A stretch of DNA of 64,000 nucleotides from Cyclina sinensis (lineage: Eukaryota; Mollusca; Bivalvia; Venerida; Veneridae), in NCBI GenBank assembly GCA_012932295.1, contig JAAONU010000062.1, positions 72,001 to 136,000 of the forward strand, in the 5' to 3' direction. Numbering within the stretch: the stretch's first letter is position 1; each line of letters begins with the position of its first letter. Position numbers and translations under genes: made by a program. The notes under the pieces are model-generated. The model was not told the origin of the DNA. It worked only from the letters and a program-made list of their open reading frames with translations, and searched no databases. Shown here piece by piece: positions 12,650-23,391 of this stretch.

Positions 12650-13790
12650 ATTGTGGCCTTTCGGCCTAACTTCAGCGACATAGCAGCCTAACTGTAGCGA
12701 CCAGGCGGCGTAACAACCTAAAATATACAGACATTGTAATGTTTAGATTGCATGTTCTTGCGGCCTAACTTCAGTGACCTAACGGCCTAACCGTAGCGGT
12801 GTGGCAGCAAAACAGCTTAAAAATACATTGTGTATCACAATAGAAATAGTATCTTTGAACTAAATGTCAACAAACAACAACAATCAAAGGGGTTTGGGGT
12901 GTATTTTTGAAAATTAATTTTTTTTTTTTTTTTTTTTTTTTTCATGAAAAGAATTATTTGCTAGGTCCAGCGGCCTAAGAATTACAAAGTGTTTCACAGT
13001 TTAAATGGTAGTTTTTGAGCTCAGTTCAAACAAAAAACATAAACAAAAGGGGGTTGGGATTTTTTTTTTGCAAGTATTAGAAATAGGGGTTTATTTTTCA
13101 GGAAAAGAATTTTCTATCTTTATGCTGCTAGCGGCCCAGCGGCTTAGCGATCAAAGTTATACATGTTGTATGATAGTAAAAATAGTAGTTCTGACCTCAG
13201 TTCAAACAACAAAAACAAACGGGACTGGGGTGTCCTTTTGAAAATTTTCTTAGGCTGACAGCGGCCTTAGGTATATAAAGCGCATCACAATTAAAATAGC
13301 ATTTCTAAACCCAGTTCAAACTAACAAAAGGGGTTTTGCATGTACTTTTGCAAATTCAAAACAGGTGTTTTTAAGTACTTGTTATCTTAAGGCTGTTAGG
13401 TTTTTCATTAACAGAATTATTGTTTTTTAGGCTGCTGGCGGTCCAGAGTGTAAATAGTATTTCTGAACTTAATTTTAAACAAACATAAACAAAAACAAAT
13501 TGGTGAACATTCGCAAATTCAAGATAAACGTCTTTTTTCATGAAGAGTTGCTCTTGCATTTTTTAGGCTGCTGTCGGCCAAGATTGTCACAGTTGAAAAG
13601 TTTTTCTGAACTCAGTTCAAACAAACAACATAAACAAAAGGGCTTTTGGGTGTATAACTGCAACTTTAAAAATTACGATTTTTATAAAAGAATATTTGCT
13701 AGGGGATTTGCCACTTTCGGTCCGGCGGCCTAAGATATACGTTGTGTTTTATAGTAAGAGAATTATTTCTTAACTCAGTTTTAACAAATA
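12650..13790 (+). repeat. ~165-bp subterminal array of foldback element, left orientation
   Basis: Repeated blocks of CGGCCTAA, GAACT(C/A)AGTTCAAACAAACAAC, AACAAAAGGGG(T)TTGGG and CATGAAAAGAATT(A)TTTGCTA, about six to seven diverged units. A 25-nt poly-T lies near 12919-12942. The same unit occurs in the opposite orientation at 15895-16862. Confidence 0.8.
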
Positions 13791-13799
13791 ACATAATCT

Positions 13800-13940
13800 A
13801 TCTGTCTCTCATAACCTGAAAAAGAAAAGAAAGAAAAGAGATAGAAAGAAAAACAGAATGAAAGAAAGAAAAAGAGCGAGTGAGTGAGTGAGTGAATGGG
13901 TGGGTGAGTGAGTGAGTGAGTGAGTCGGTCGGTCAGTCAA
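13800..13940. repeat. Purine-rich microsatellite (GAAA)n / (GAGT)n
   Basis: GAAAGAAA-type runs pass into GAGTGAGTGAGTGAGT and then GGTCGGTCAGTC. Simple sequence at the left edge of the element core. Confidence 0.8.
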
Positions 13941-14000
13941 TTATCAAAGAAAGTAAAAACGAATATATTTAATCTGATCTACCTTAAATATTTTATTGAG

Positions 14001-14275
14001 CCGATTCTCATCAGTAGGCACATCAGTGAGAATTGCCCATTACAGTTATAAATCAGTTAGCACCAGCTGGTGTCTGTTTATAGTCTGCTGACCACTCCAG
14101 TAATGAATTAATGCTATTGCAGCAACATCTTCATTATCAGCGTTTAACAAAATCATGTAGAAAATTAGAAAATAAACATATATGTACATCTAGTGAATGT
14201 TTCCACAATATTGATTTTTGAGTAATAATGACTTCTGTAATAATTGATTTTTTTTTGTATTATTTTACAAACAGC
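14001..14275. repeat. Repeat A, inverted partner of 60970-61250
   Basis: Shares ATCAGTAGGCACATCAGTGA, GAATTGCCC, TTTGAGTAATAATGACTTC and other blocks with the reverse complement of 60970-61250. An unclassified interspersed repeat that forms part of the foldback core. Confidence 0.8.
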
Positions 14276-14290
14276 TTAAAAACTGAATAA

Positions 14291-14291
<1 letters not shown>

Positions 14292-14331
<40 letters not shown>
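14292..14331. repeat. (CA)n microsatellite
   Basis: About 20 uninterrupted CA units. Confidence 0.95.
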
Positions 14332-14334
<3 letters not shown>

Positions 14335-14373
14335 GTAACGGATTAACTATCTAACATGCACACGTCCTTGTAG

Positions 14374-14479
14374 GCGTGTGATTAAAAGGAGTCAATGTGT
14401 CTTGGAAGGACTGATTCTTAACCCAAATAACCTATAAGAAATATATAAATGTCCCAGTTGACTCCTTTTAATCACACGC
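14374..14479. repeat. Small palindromic (MITE-like) unit with 22-bp perfect arms
   Basis: GCGTGTGATTAAAAGGAGTC + AA at 14374-14395 is perfectly inverted at 14458-14479, with a 62-nt loop. Could be a short MITE or a hairpin-forming relic. Confidence 0.75.
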
Positions 14480-14713
14480 ATACAATGACGATAAACGGTA
14501 TCTAAATTGATCTGTAATTTACTTCTTTATTTGCTGCACCTGCAAATAAGTGATATTAACATTAGTACCGTCTAGTTTACAATCGTGCAAATACATGAAG
14601 CAGTAAAAAGCTATACATATTAAGTTGAAATCTTGGGTGGTAAGAGCGAAGGTAACAAATATATGTGTGCATGTTAATTAGTTAATCAATTCCTATATGT
14701 TTTATATATAAAA

Positions 14714-15767
14714 ACATGTATGTGATGTATGATTATTCAGTTTTTATAAAAGTTAATGATATAATGGCTAGTCCTTTTCCAATCCAGTTTACTTTCAACA
14801 CCTACTTGTAGTGACAATGAACAATTACTTTAACTGTTAAGAGTAGTTTCAAAAAATGTCCTTATAAAGTTTAAAACAATTTCATGATACTTTTTTTTCG
14901 TTTTTTTCCGGTTTTTTTTTTCACAGATAGATAGACATATTTATTTTGAAGTAGCAGTGTCATCAAGTCAAGTAGATTATTCTTATCTACCAGACTGTGA
15001 CATGAAGTGTTTAATATGAATCCATTTGTTTCATACTGTTTTAATTTCCTGACGGAAATTAAAGAGGATATGTTTATAAGAGCAAAAACACTTATCTTTA
15101 AATAGGAACTTCCTTAATGTAGTTGTGAGATAGTAAGTACGATGAAGCTTTTTTACATATATATAAAAATTAAACATACTGTTAGAGGAGACTAGCTTTT
15201 GGTAGAATATGGTGTCTGTTGGCTTATGTATGTAACAAGAATTTCAAATATATAAAAAGTTGATAAAATTTAATCGAATGATCGCACACCTGCTCAACTT
15301 TGAGGTTTGGTCAGATCCCTGTCCTAACTCCCAAACAACAACTCTCGGATACATTGCAATGTGCAAAATCACTGAAGAAACTAAAACTGACATGGTGGCT
15401 CATAAATATTTTAGGAAGCTATTAAGTACACTGCACATAACATCCTGTGAAATCTGGTGGACACTTTTTTAAACTGCCCCTTGTCCAAGAATCAAGCCAC
15501 GCAAATAGCAATTCTTAATACACCAAGGATTTGTCTGCAAAGACTTGGGTTCCTTCCGTAACTCTTTATCTATCTCTTTATTCGCTCAATCATGTGAGAC
15601 AGTGTTCGGAAAGAAGCCAAATGCAAAAACCAGCCTGCTACATGTGTAGCCAATTCTCATATCACTCTTAGTCCGTGATTGCGCGGTCCCAGTCTAATTT
15701 TTCTAAAACTTGAAGAAAGAAAAATTTTAATCAAAGCATTGAAAGTGCCAAAAGACTGTCGGCTGGA
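14714..15767 (+). repeat. Repeat B, uninterrupted copy
   Basis: Aligns by eye with 57105-57562 plus 59225-59847: GATTATTCAGTTTTTATAAA at the start, ACTGTCGGCTGGAT at the end, and high similarity between. At about 15150-15155 this copy reads straight through GCTTTTTTACATATA, where the other copy carries a 1.66-kb insertion. Open frames inside it (for example about 15260-15472) are partly shared but carry stops in the other copy, so coding is not supported. Confidence 0.85.
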
Positions 15768-15894
15768 TTTTTCTTTTCACGAACTATCCTTGGATTTTTT
15801 TTTTTTTAATTTTGAAAAATACGCCCAGAAAACCTTTCGTTTATTCTATGCGTTTGAATTAAGAAATACATTTTACTGCGATATACAATGTAAA

Positions 15895-16862
15895 TCCTAG
15901 GCCGCTAGGATGCTGGCAGCTTGCAGACACCAAGCACTTTTTTCATGAAAAAATCGTCATTGTTAAATTTCAAAGATAAATTCCAACACCTTTTGTTCAG
16001 AATGTATGTTAGAACTGAGTTCTGAATAGTGTTTCAACTCTGATAGAGTTAAGGCCACTGGGCCGCTAGCAGCCTTAAGTTAGCAAATACGTCTTTTTGT
16101 GAAAAAAACTCGTTTTTATCAGCTTAGGTACACCTCAGATCCCTTTTTTGTATGTTGTTTGTTAGAACTGAGTTCAAAAAATCTGTTTAAATGTGATGCA
16201 TCATATATATATCTTAAGCCGCTAGCTAGGCCGATTGGCTGGTAGGCAAATATTTCTTTTCATTAAAAAAAACTTATTTTCAATTTAAAAAACAACAACA
16301 ACCCAAAACCCCTTTTATTGTTGTTGTTTGTTGACACTTACTTCAAAGATATTATTCTTATAGTGATAGACAAGGTTCATTGTAAGCCGTTAGCAGCCTT
16401 AAGATAATAGATTATGTAAGGACGTTTTTTATTGTTGTGGCTTATCGACACTTAGTTCAAAGATACATTTCTCGTTGTTAAAGACAAGGTTTATCTTAGG
16501 TAGCTGGGTCGCTAGCAGCCTTCAGATTACAAATCATTGAAAGGAGCTTTTTTCTTAATGTGCAAAAATACACCAAAATCCTTTTTACTGTTATTGTTTG
16601 TGGACACTTAGTTCATAGATATCCTTTTTATTTTGATAACAATGTATATCTTAGGCCGCTAGGCCGATGGGTCGCTAGCAGCCTTTAGATAACAAATCAT
16701 GAAAGGACGCTTTTTTTTAATTCGCAAAAGTACCTCACAAACCCCTTGTGTTGTTGTTGTTTGTTGTCACCAAGTTCATAGATATCATTTTTATTTTGAT
16801 AACAATGTATATTTTAAGCTATTAGGCCGCTGCGGTTAGGCCGCTAGGCCGCCGGGCCGCCA
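15895..16862 (-). repeat. ~165-bp subterminal array of foldback element, right orientation
   Basis: Inverse of the 12650-13790 array. Repeated (T)TAGGCCGCTAGG, GCTAGCAGCCTTAAG, AAAGGACG(T/C)TTTTT, CCCTTTT(A/G)TTGTTGTTG, GACACTTAGTTCAAAGATA. About six units. Confidence 0.8.
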
Positions 16863-17624
16863 ACTTCGCGAGCAATTAGATTTTTTTGTTCATTTTTTGG
16901 TCAATATAAAGTGTTCACAAAACTTTACCGGCGCTTTAGCTAACAGTTAAAATGAAAAATAACTTAAAGTGAATGTCAGGAGTTCGAACCCCACAAAAAG
17001 CATACATTTTCCTCCTGTTTGAAGCCACATAGGAATATATGATTGCCTTTTAAAAGTTAAACTAAGACTAGTATTTAATTCTAAATAAAATATTTTTAGC
17101 TTAAATCTGGAGTGCAAAGTTTTCAGTCAGTAAGATTTTAATGAGCACTCTATTAGGTATGTTTTATAGTATATGAACCATAAGTCCATTTTAGAAACTT
17201 AATCAGGTATATAATAATAAGAGTAATTACGTTTCATGTTTACCAGTATTGCACAGCATGAGCTGCATGGTAAACTATTAACTATCTACAATGGCGAAAA
17301 AAGTATAAAATATCCGGCTTTATAAATTCTTCAGTACAACTAAGCGAGTCGTATTTCACAGCAAATTACAAATTTCTGGTTCTTTTGAGGTTGTTTTTCA
17401 GACCATAGTAGTTGAAATCAGTATGAAATGTTATGACTTTGAATTCGCAGCATTTATTTACACCATGAACATGAACTCACAAATTTCAGAAATGTCTACC
17501 AACCATGGACGGTTTCGATATTTTCAAATGAAGTCAGATGTCGTCATGCTGTACGCGCATATAGTTTATTTTTTGTGATACTTTCACGTCTGATTTAGAT
17601 CTGATCTACATTGTCTAATATGAC

Positions 17625-18690
17625 AATGATAATGATTATCAAGCACATCAAATATATTTTAAAAGGAATAACTAAAACTTTGATCCTCAACTATTTCAAG
17701 TTAAATAAGAAATAGAGGATGGATTCTTTATTAAATGAAGCACATACAATATATTTAAGAAGGAAAAACTCAAGATTAGAATCTTATAAAACAAATCCGT
17801 TAAGGTATAGAAAACTGATTCACACGCGAATAAGAAATAAAAATATCGCTGTCGTTTATGCCTCAATTTACCTTTATTTTAACTGTAACCCATATGATTA
17901 ATGATAAAAATAATTATACTATATTTTACAGGACTAATGACTCAAGCTTTTAACCAAAAATGTTTAAAGTTAGAAAGGAATAGGGAACTGGTTGTTTATT
18001 CCTTATTCAAACGCGAATAAGGAAAATTAAATATGATTTTCGAAACTGGTTCCATTATTTATGTGTAACTTATGTGATTTATGATAACCAAACACATACA
18101 ATATACATGTATTCACAAAGAAATAACTTAACCTTTGAACCAAAATTATTCTAAATATGATTAGAACTAGTTCCTTCTTCCTTATCCAAACGCAAAAAAA
18201 AGATTAAACAAAGTGGTCGTGGCAAATGCTTCCATTTATCTTTATTTTGTCTGTAAGTCATACAATACATTCCATTAGAATAACTCGAGCTTTTAAACTG
18301 AACGTTTATAAATCAAATAAGGAACAGAGAACTGATTCTTTATTCTTCACCAAAACGTGAATATGGAATGGAAAATATTACTGCCGCAAATGCCTCCATT
18401 TATCTTTATTTTTAACTATAACTCACTTGATTTATGATTATCAAGCAAATATTCGTACCATATATTTTAGAATGAATAACTCAAGCTTTCAACCTTTACT
18501 TTTACAAGTCGCTGGAATAGCGAAATACTTCTTTATTCCTCACTCAAAAGCAAATGAAACAGAATAGAAAACCTGACTATAGCCAATTACTCGATATAAA
18601 TTTATAATAACTAAGTTATGTGGTTTATGATAATCAAGCACTGTATATTCCAGAAGGTATACCTATAATTTTTCAAGTCGAATAAAGAAT
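17625..18690. repeat. ~180-bp diverged tandem array, about six units
   Basis: Recurring order of blocks: GATTTATGATNATCAAGCA, ACAATATATTTTA, GAATAACTCAAGCTTTTAACC, AGGAACAG(A)GAACTG, TTCTTTATTCCT, CAAACGCGAATA(A)GGAA, then TGCCTCCATTTATCTTTATTT. Unit starts are near 17628, 17897, 18076, 18246, 18418 and 18600. It lies only on the right side of the foldback element, so it breaks the symmetry of the two arms. Confidence 0.75.
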
Positions 18691-18964
18691 AAAATTATCA
18701 AGAAAAAAGGAGTTGTTACACTAAAACCGGATATAAATGTATCATAAATTATTTCCGGTAAAATTATTTGCTTTTTATTAAGTCATAATCTGCGACAAGG
18801 AAATCATAATAAACAAAAGTAGAAAAACCATATGGTAAAATAGCTAAGGTATGTGAAATTTATTAATAAACAAATTACATCTAACATGTGTTTTTTTCTA
18901 TATTGGTCTTGAAAGCCAACAGATTTAAAATCAACAAACACTTTATTCCAGCCGAATCAATTTA

Positions 18965-19318
18965 TCTAACATCGATTCTGATTGGTCAGATAAACACACG
19001 TCCATTACCGAAACGCACTACGGGGCTAGCAGTTAGCATCATGCAGGGTCATGTAAAAACGATCCTGCATGATGATGAATACTTTCTGACGCACCGAAGG
19101 GCGAACAGTCCTTTTTAAGCATGACACTGCATGATGCAGGGTTTTTAAAATATTCTTCCAGTATGATGCAGGATTTATTTTACATGACCCTGTATGATGC
19201 TGAAAATAATTGTCATGACCCTGTATGATGCTTAAAAATAATTTTCATGACCCTGCATGATGCTAAAAACTTTAGCATGATGCTGGGTCTAACAATAAAA
19301 ACCCTAATGGTACGCCAT
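18965..19318 (-). repeat. Right terminal inverted repeat of foldback element
   Basis: The reverse complement reads TGGCGTACCATTAGGGTTTT and then the same run of CATCATGCAGGGTCATG sub-repeats as 11558-11800, differing at only a handful of positions. The outermost base is followed by TATAACC, giving a flanking TA. Confidence 0.85.
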
Positions 19319-20523
19319 ATAACCAGTTAACCTACATGATTGCGGATGTAATCTAAACGAATTACGAGTAGTTTGTGTGGGGGCGTTATTGTTATGGTTA
19401 AACTACACATACGGTAATTATACGTCTGTATCATTATAAATATGTAGGCTGTGACTTATTTATTGAATGGACTAGAGTAAAAAATAAAACAAGCCGTGTG
19501 AGTGGTTATTCTACGTGACATTAACGGGATTCGGTACAAAGACGTTAAAATAATATAGAAGTAGGGAGGCAATAGTATGAAATTATTTATAACTATATTT
19601 GTTTTCCATCAATGAAAACACGTTTCTATATTTGGGGAAATATGTTATCTCCTATTCCCCCTTTTCTATTGTGTTTTATACAAAAATAAATCTAGAATTG
19701 ACCATTGTCACATAGTAGGTGGAACTTTGCTGACGTCATGATTGATTTCACTTACCCAGATTTTGAGAAAAATGTAAATATACATCGTTTAATCTGCCAA
19801 AATGCGTAAAATTCCATAAATGTTGACCCGATAAAGAACATGACAGAGACCGAGCATTTCACCTTTGGCCCCGACAAAGGGGCCACATGGTTTACATGGA
19901 ATTATGGAAGACTTTTTTAATTGCTCCTGCATCAAACCACGTGCTCCTGAGTTACGAAAAAAATGCAAAGCGTTGTCTTTTGGACCTCTATGCAGACGGT
20001 TCAGCCTTATCCCTTGAGTCTTGTTGTCCCTGCTCTGGGGTTCAGGTGTTTTATATTGATTTATGGCACTTGTTTTTCTTGGCAGCTGTACTCACGTGAA
20101 CGCTTTAGGGCCATCACATATTGTTTCTTATTTCACGGACCTCAATCAACAACACAATCATTAAGCTCAAGTTATAGTAGTATTTAGCTTCTGGAAACAG
20201 TTGCCTCGCTCTATTTTATAGGTAAATAACTTAAATAGTGCGATCCGAGTAAATGATATTTACTGATTCAGTTATCTATTTGGTTTTTCTAGTTCTTGTG
20301 GTTTTGCTGTTGTTGTTGTTTTTTGAAATCCATACTAAATAAGTTCGTGACTTTAAGATTCTTCGAACAAATATAATTTTTTTGGGGAATCTTCTTAACC
20401 AGATATCCTCTTATTGCAGACGACAAAGTAACTCATTAAGATCACGTGACGTTGTATCATCGTCTTTCTTATGTTTTATTACATTGAGGGTCGTGTAACA
20501 TAATATTATAAAACATGAAATAA
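19319..20523. other. No gene seen
   Basis: AT-rich. A GGCCCC..GGGGCC palindrome lies near 19867-19883. Two overlapping open frames near 19887-20187 look like chance. Confidence 0.5.
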
Positions 20524-23391
20524 CATATTTTAAATTTCGACATTTTGTGTAACTCGGTTAACGCAAATGGTTTAAAAGTATTTAATTACGAGTATATTAA
20601 ATGGAGTGATAATGATAAAGAATTATATCGTTCTGGAATTATAGCAAAATTGCCTGTTTTAAATGATATATTATTGAAATGTAATGTAAATGATGTAAAT
20701 AGTGTAAATAATACGGTGAATTTATTCACGAGTGCTGTGAGAGAAGTGGCAGATCCTCTTTTTTAAAACATCGTTGTACATTTCCAAGATTTGATGTAAC
20801 TGAAATTGATGATTCATGTAAATGGTTCGATTTAGATTGTAGGGAAACAAAACAATTGTACAAAAATGCATTAGAACAGTTTAATATGTCACACACAGAG
20901 ACTGATAGATTAGAATTAGTTCAACGTAAAGCTAGGTATAAATATGTCGTTAAGAAAAAAACGTCGTTCTTTTAAATGGCAACAAACTAAAAATTTTGAA
21001 AATTTAAAAAAGAGTAAACCACGTGATTTTTGGCGCTATTTTAAAAAGCAACAGGGAAGTAATAATTGTGAGATACCTTTGCAGGATTTTAAAACATATT
21101 TTGAAACTATGCTGTCTGAAGTAATTTTTTCCTTGAATGAAAGAGCAGAAGATTTTAACAATGTCCATGATTTTAATGATTTTAATCCTGTGTTTTTCTG
21201 AATTAGATGAAAATATTACTTTATATGAAGTACTTAAGGCAATTTCTATGCTTAAACGAAATAAAGCGGCGGGGATAGATACTCTTTTAAACGAATATTT
21301 TATAGAAGCAAGTGATATTTTGTCTGGACATATAACAGAGCTATTTAACAATATTTTAGAATCTGGCATTTTTCCCGAATTCTGGACAAGAGGTTGTATA
21401 ATACCATTACATAAAAAAGGAAATAAAGAAAATGTACAAAATTACAGAGGAATAACTTTATTAAGTCATCTTGGTAAATTGTTTACTAGTATTTTAAATC
21501 AAAGAATAACTAAATGGTGTGATGAAAATAATATTATATCTGATGCGCAGTTTGGTTTTAAAAAAGGTAGTTCGACTACAGAAGCTGTTTTTATACTGCA
21601 TTCTATAATTGAAAAAATATTTGAACCAGAATAAAAGATTGTTTTGTGCTTTTATTGATTTAAAACGCTGTTTTGATTCTATATACAGGAATGCACTTTG
21701 GTTTAAGATGTATTATGCTGGTTTGAATGGTAAATTATTAAGAATAATAAGAAGTATGTATAACTTTGTTAAATCTTGTGTAAAGTCCTATTTTGATATT
21801 TCGATTGGATTACGTCAAGGGGAGATAATTTCCCCAGTTATGTTTTCCTTGTTTATTGAAGATCTAGAACTTTATTTGCAAAATAACTTAAATTCTGGTA
21901 TAGATCTTCAAGTCATTTGCATATTTTACTTTTGTTTGCTGATGATAAGGTATTAATTGAAGAAAATCCTCTAGATCTCTAAAATTCATTAAATAAGCTT
22001 AATGAATACTGTAATAAATGGGGATTAGAAATTAATGTAAACAAAACCAAAATCGTAGTTTTTCGTAAGAGAGGTGGTTTAAGAGCAGGAGAAAACTGGT
22101 TATATGGTCAAGATAATATAGAAATTGTAAATGATTTTAATTATCTAGGTGTCACATTGAATTATACAGGAAATTTTAACTTAAATACTCAAACTTTATA
22201 TGGTAAAAGTTTAAAAGCCCTAAATAATTTAGTGGCAAATTTAAAAAAAAATGAAACAAAACCAAAAATAGCCCAACAGTTGTTCGACTCTTTTATTGGT
22301 TCTATTTTAATATATGCAAGTGAAGTATGGGTTTTTTACAAATCAAAAAAGTTAGAAAATATTCATTTGAAATTTTGTAAAACTATTTTTGGTGTTAGAA
22401 AATCTACTAGTAACGTAGTTGTGTATGGTGAACTTGGAAGATATCCGTTGTATATAAACAGATATGTCCGAATTGTAAAATTCTGGTTTAAGATAATAAG
22501 TTCAAGTAATATTATTATAAATACAATTGTTAATTCATGTATGTCTGACATAAATATAGGGTATACAAACTGGTTTGCAAATGTACGAAGTCTTTTAGAA
22601 AAATACGTTTTTTATGTATGGTTAAACCATTTAAGCGTTAATCAAAATTGTTTTATTGTTGTTTTTAAACAGAGATTAATAGATGAATATTTACAAGAAT
22701 GGAGAGCTAGTATAAATTGTAATGATGTATTATTTTTATATAAATCAGTAAATGACAGTTTTGGAATGTCACCTTATTTAGAAAATATTGTATCAAGAAG
22801 ACTAAGAATAGCTTTGACAAAACTGCGTATTTCAGCTCATAATCTTAGAATACAGACAGGCAGATATTCACGTGAAAGAGTAGAGCGTAATTTAAGATAT
22901 TGTTTAATTTGCAATACAAATGAAATTGAGGACGAGTTCCATTTTGTGTTTAAGTGTCCTGCATATGAAAATTTAAGAAATATATATATTAAGAATTATT
23001 ATAGAAAAAGACCAAGTATGTTTAAGTTTACCAAATTATTACAAAGTGATAAAAATAAAGAAACAATTATGCTTTGTCAATATATTAATGAAGCTTTCAA
23101 ATTACGATACCAGATTATTAATGCTTAGATATGTATTTCAACCTTACTTTTATGTATACCTAACAGGTCCAAACTAATGAAAAGTTTTTTTGTGTATATA
23201 AATGTGTATGTAATAGCCATTATGCATTTATATTCATGCCATTTCTATTCTGTTTCGTCCATCCAATATATTATGTTTACTTTCATGTCATTGTATTTTT
23301 CATGTCATTATATATGTATGCTTGTTTATATGTTAATCACGAGAAACTTGTAGTTTAAGTGAAAATAAACTTTCTTCTTCTTCTTCTTCTT
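20524..23391 (+). pseudogene. 5'-truncated, frameshifted LINE (non-LTR) retrotransposon, RT and C-terminal zinc motif
   Basis: Pieces of one reverse-transcriptase polyprotein follow in order across shifted frames: 20545-20766 and about 20767-20950 (endonuclease-RT linker), 21137-21634 (AISMLKRNKAAGIDTL, then NYRGITLLSHLGKLFTSILN and DAQFGFKKGSST), 21609-21956 (AFIDLKRCFDSI = motif A; GLRQGEIISPVMFSLFI), the FADD catalytic box at 21935-21946 in another frame, and an intact 323-codon C-terminal part (22157-23128). The last ends with a C-x2-C...H...C motif (YCLICNTNEIEDEFHFVFKC) as in several Jockey/I-group LINEs. The endonuclease domain is missing. At least four frameshifts make it inactive. 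The 3' end is a CTTCTTCTTCTT tail at about 23372-23391. The clade is uncertain. Confidence 0.88.

Larger units (their letters stand above)
11351..19318. mobile_element. Large foldback-like transposon, about 8 kb
   Basis: The outer ends are TGGCGTACCATTA(C/G)GG at 11351 and its exact inverse ending CCATTAGGGTACGCCA-type at 19318, each bordered by TA (a possible TA target duplication). About 330 bp of terminal inverted repeat follow on each side, nearly identical and built of short GCATCATGCAGGGTCATG sub-repeats. Inside lie inverted arrays of a ~165-bp unit (12650-13790 and 15895-16862), a core, and a ~180-bp array (17625-18690). Long inverted repeats made of tandem sub-repeats are the hallmark of foldback elements (FB of Drosophila, Galileo). 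No transposase frame is visible, so this copy would be non-autonomous. Confidence 0.75.

Noticed and set aside
15260..15472. 70-codon frame partly conserved in both copies of repeat B
   Set aside because: The second copy has a different frame layout and an earlier stop, so the similarity reflects repeat homology, not coding constraint.
17719..17901. 60-codon plus-strand frame
   Set aside because: Lies in the diverged 180-bp array; stops in the other units show no coding constraint.
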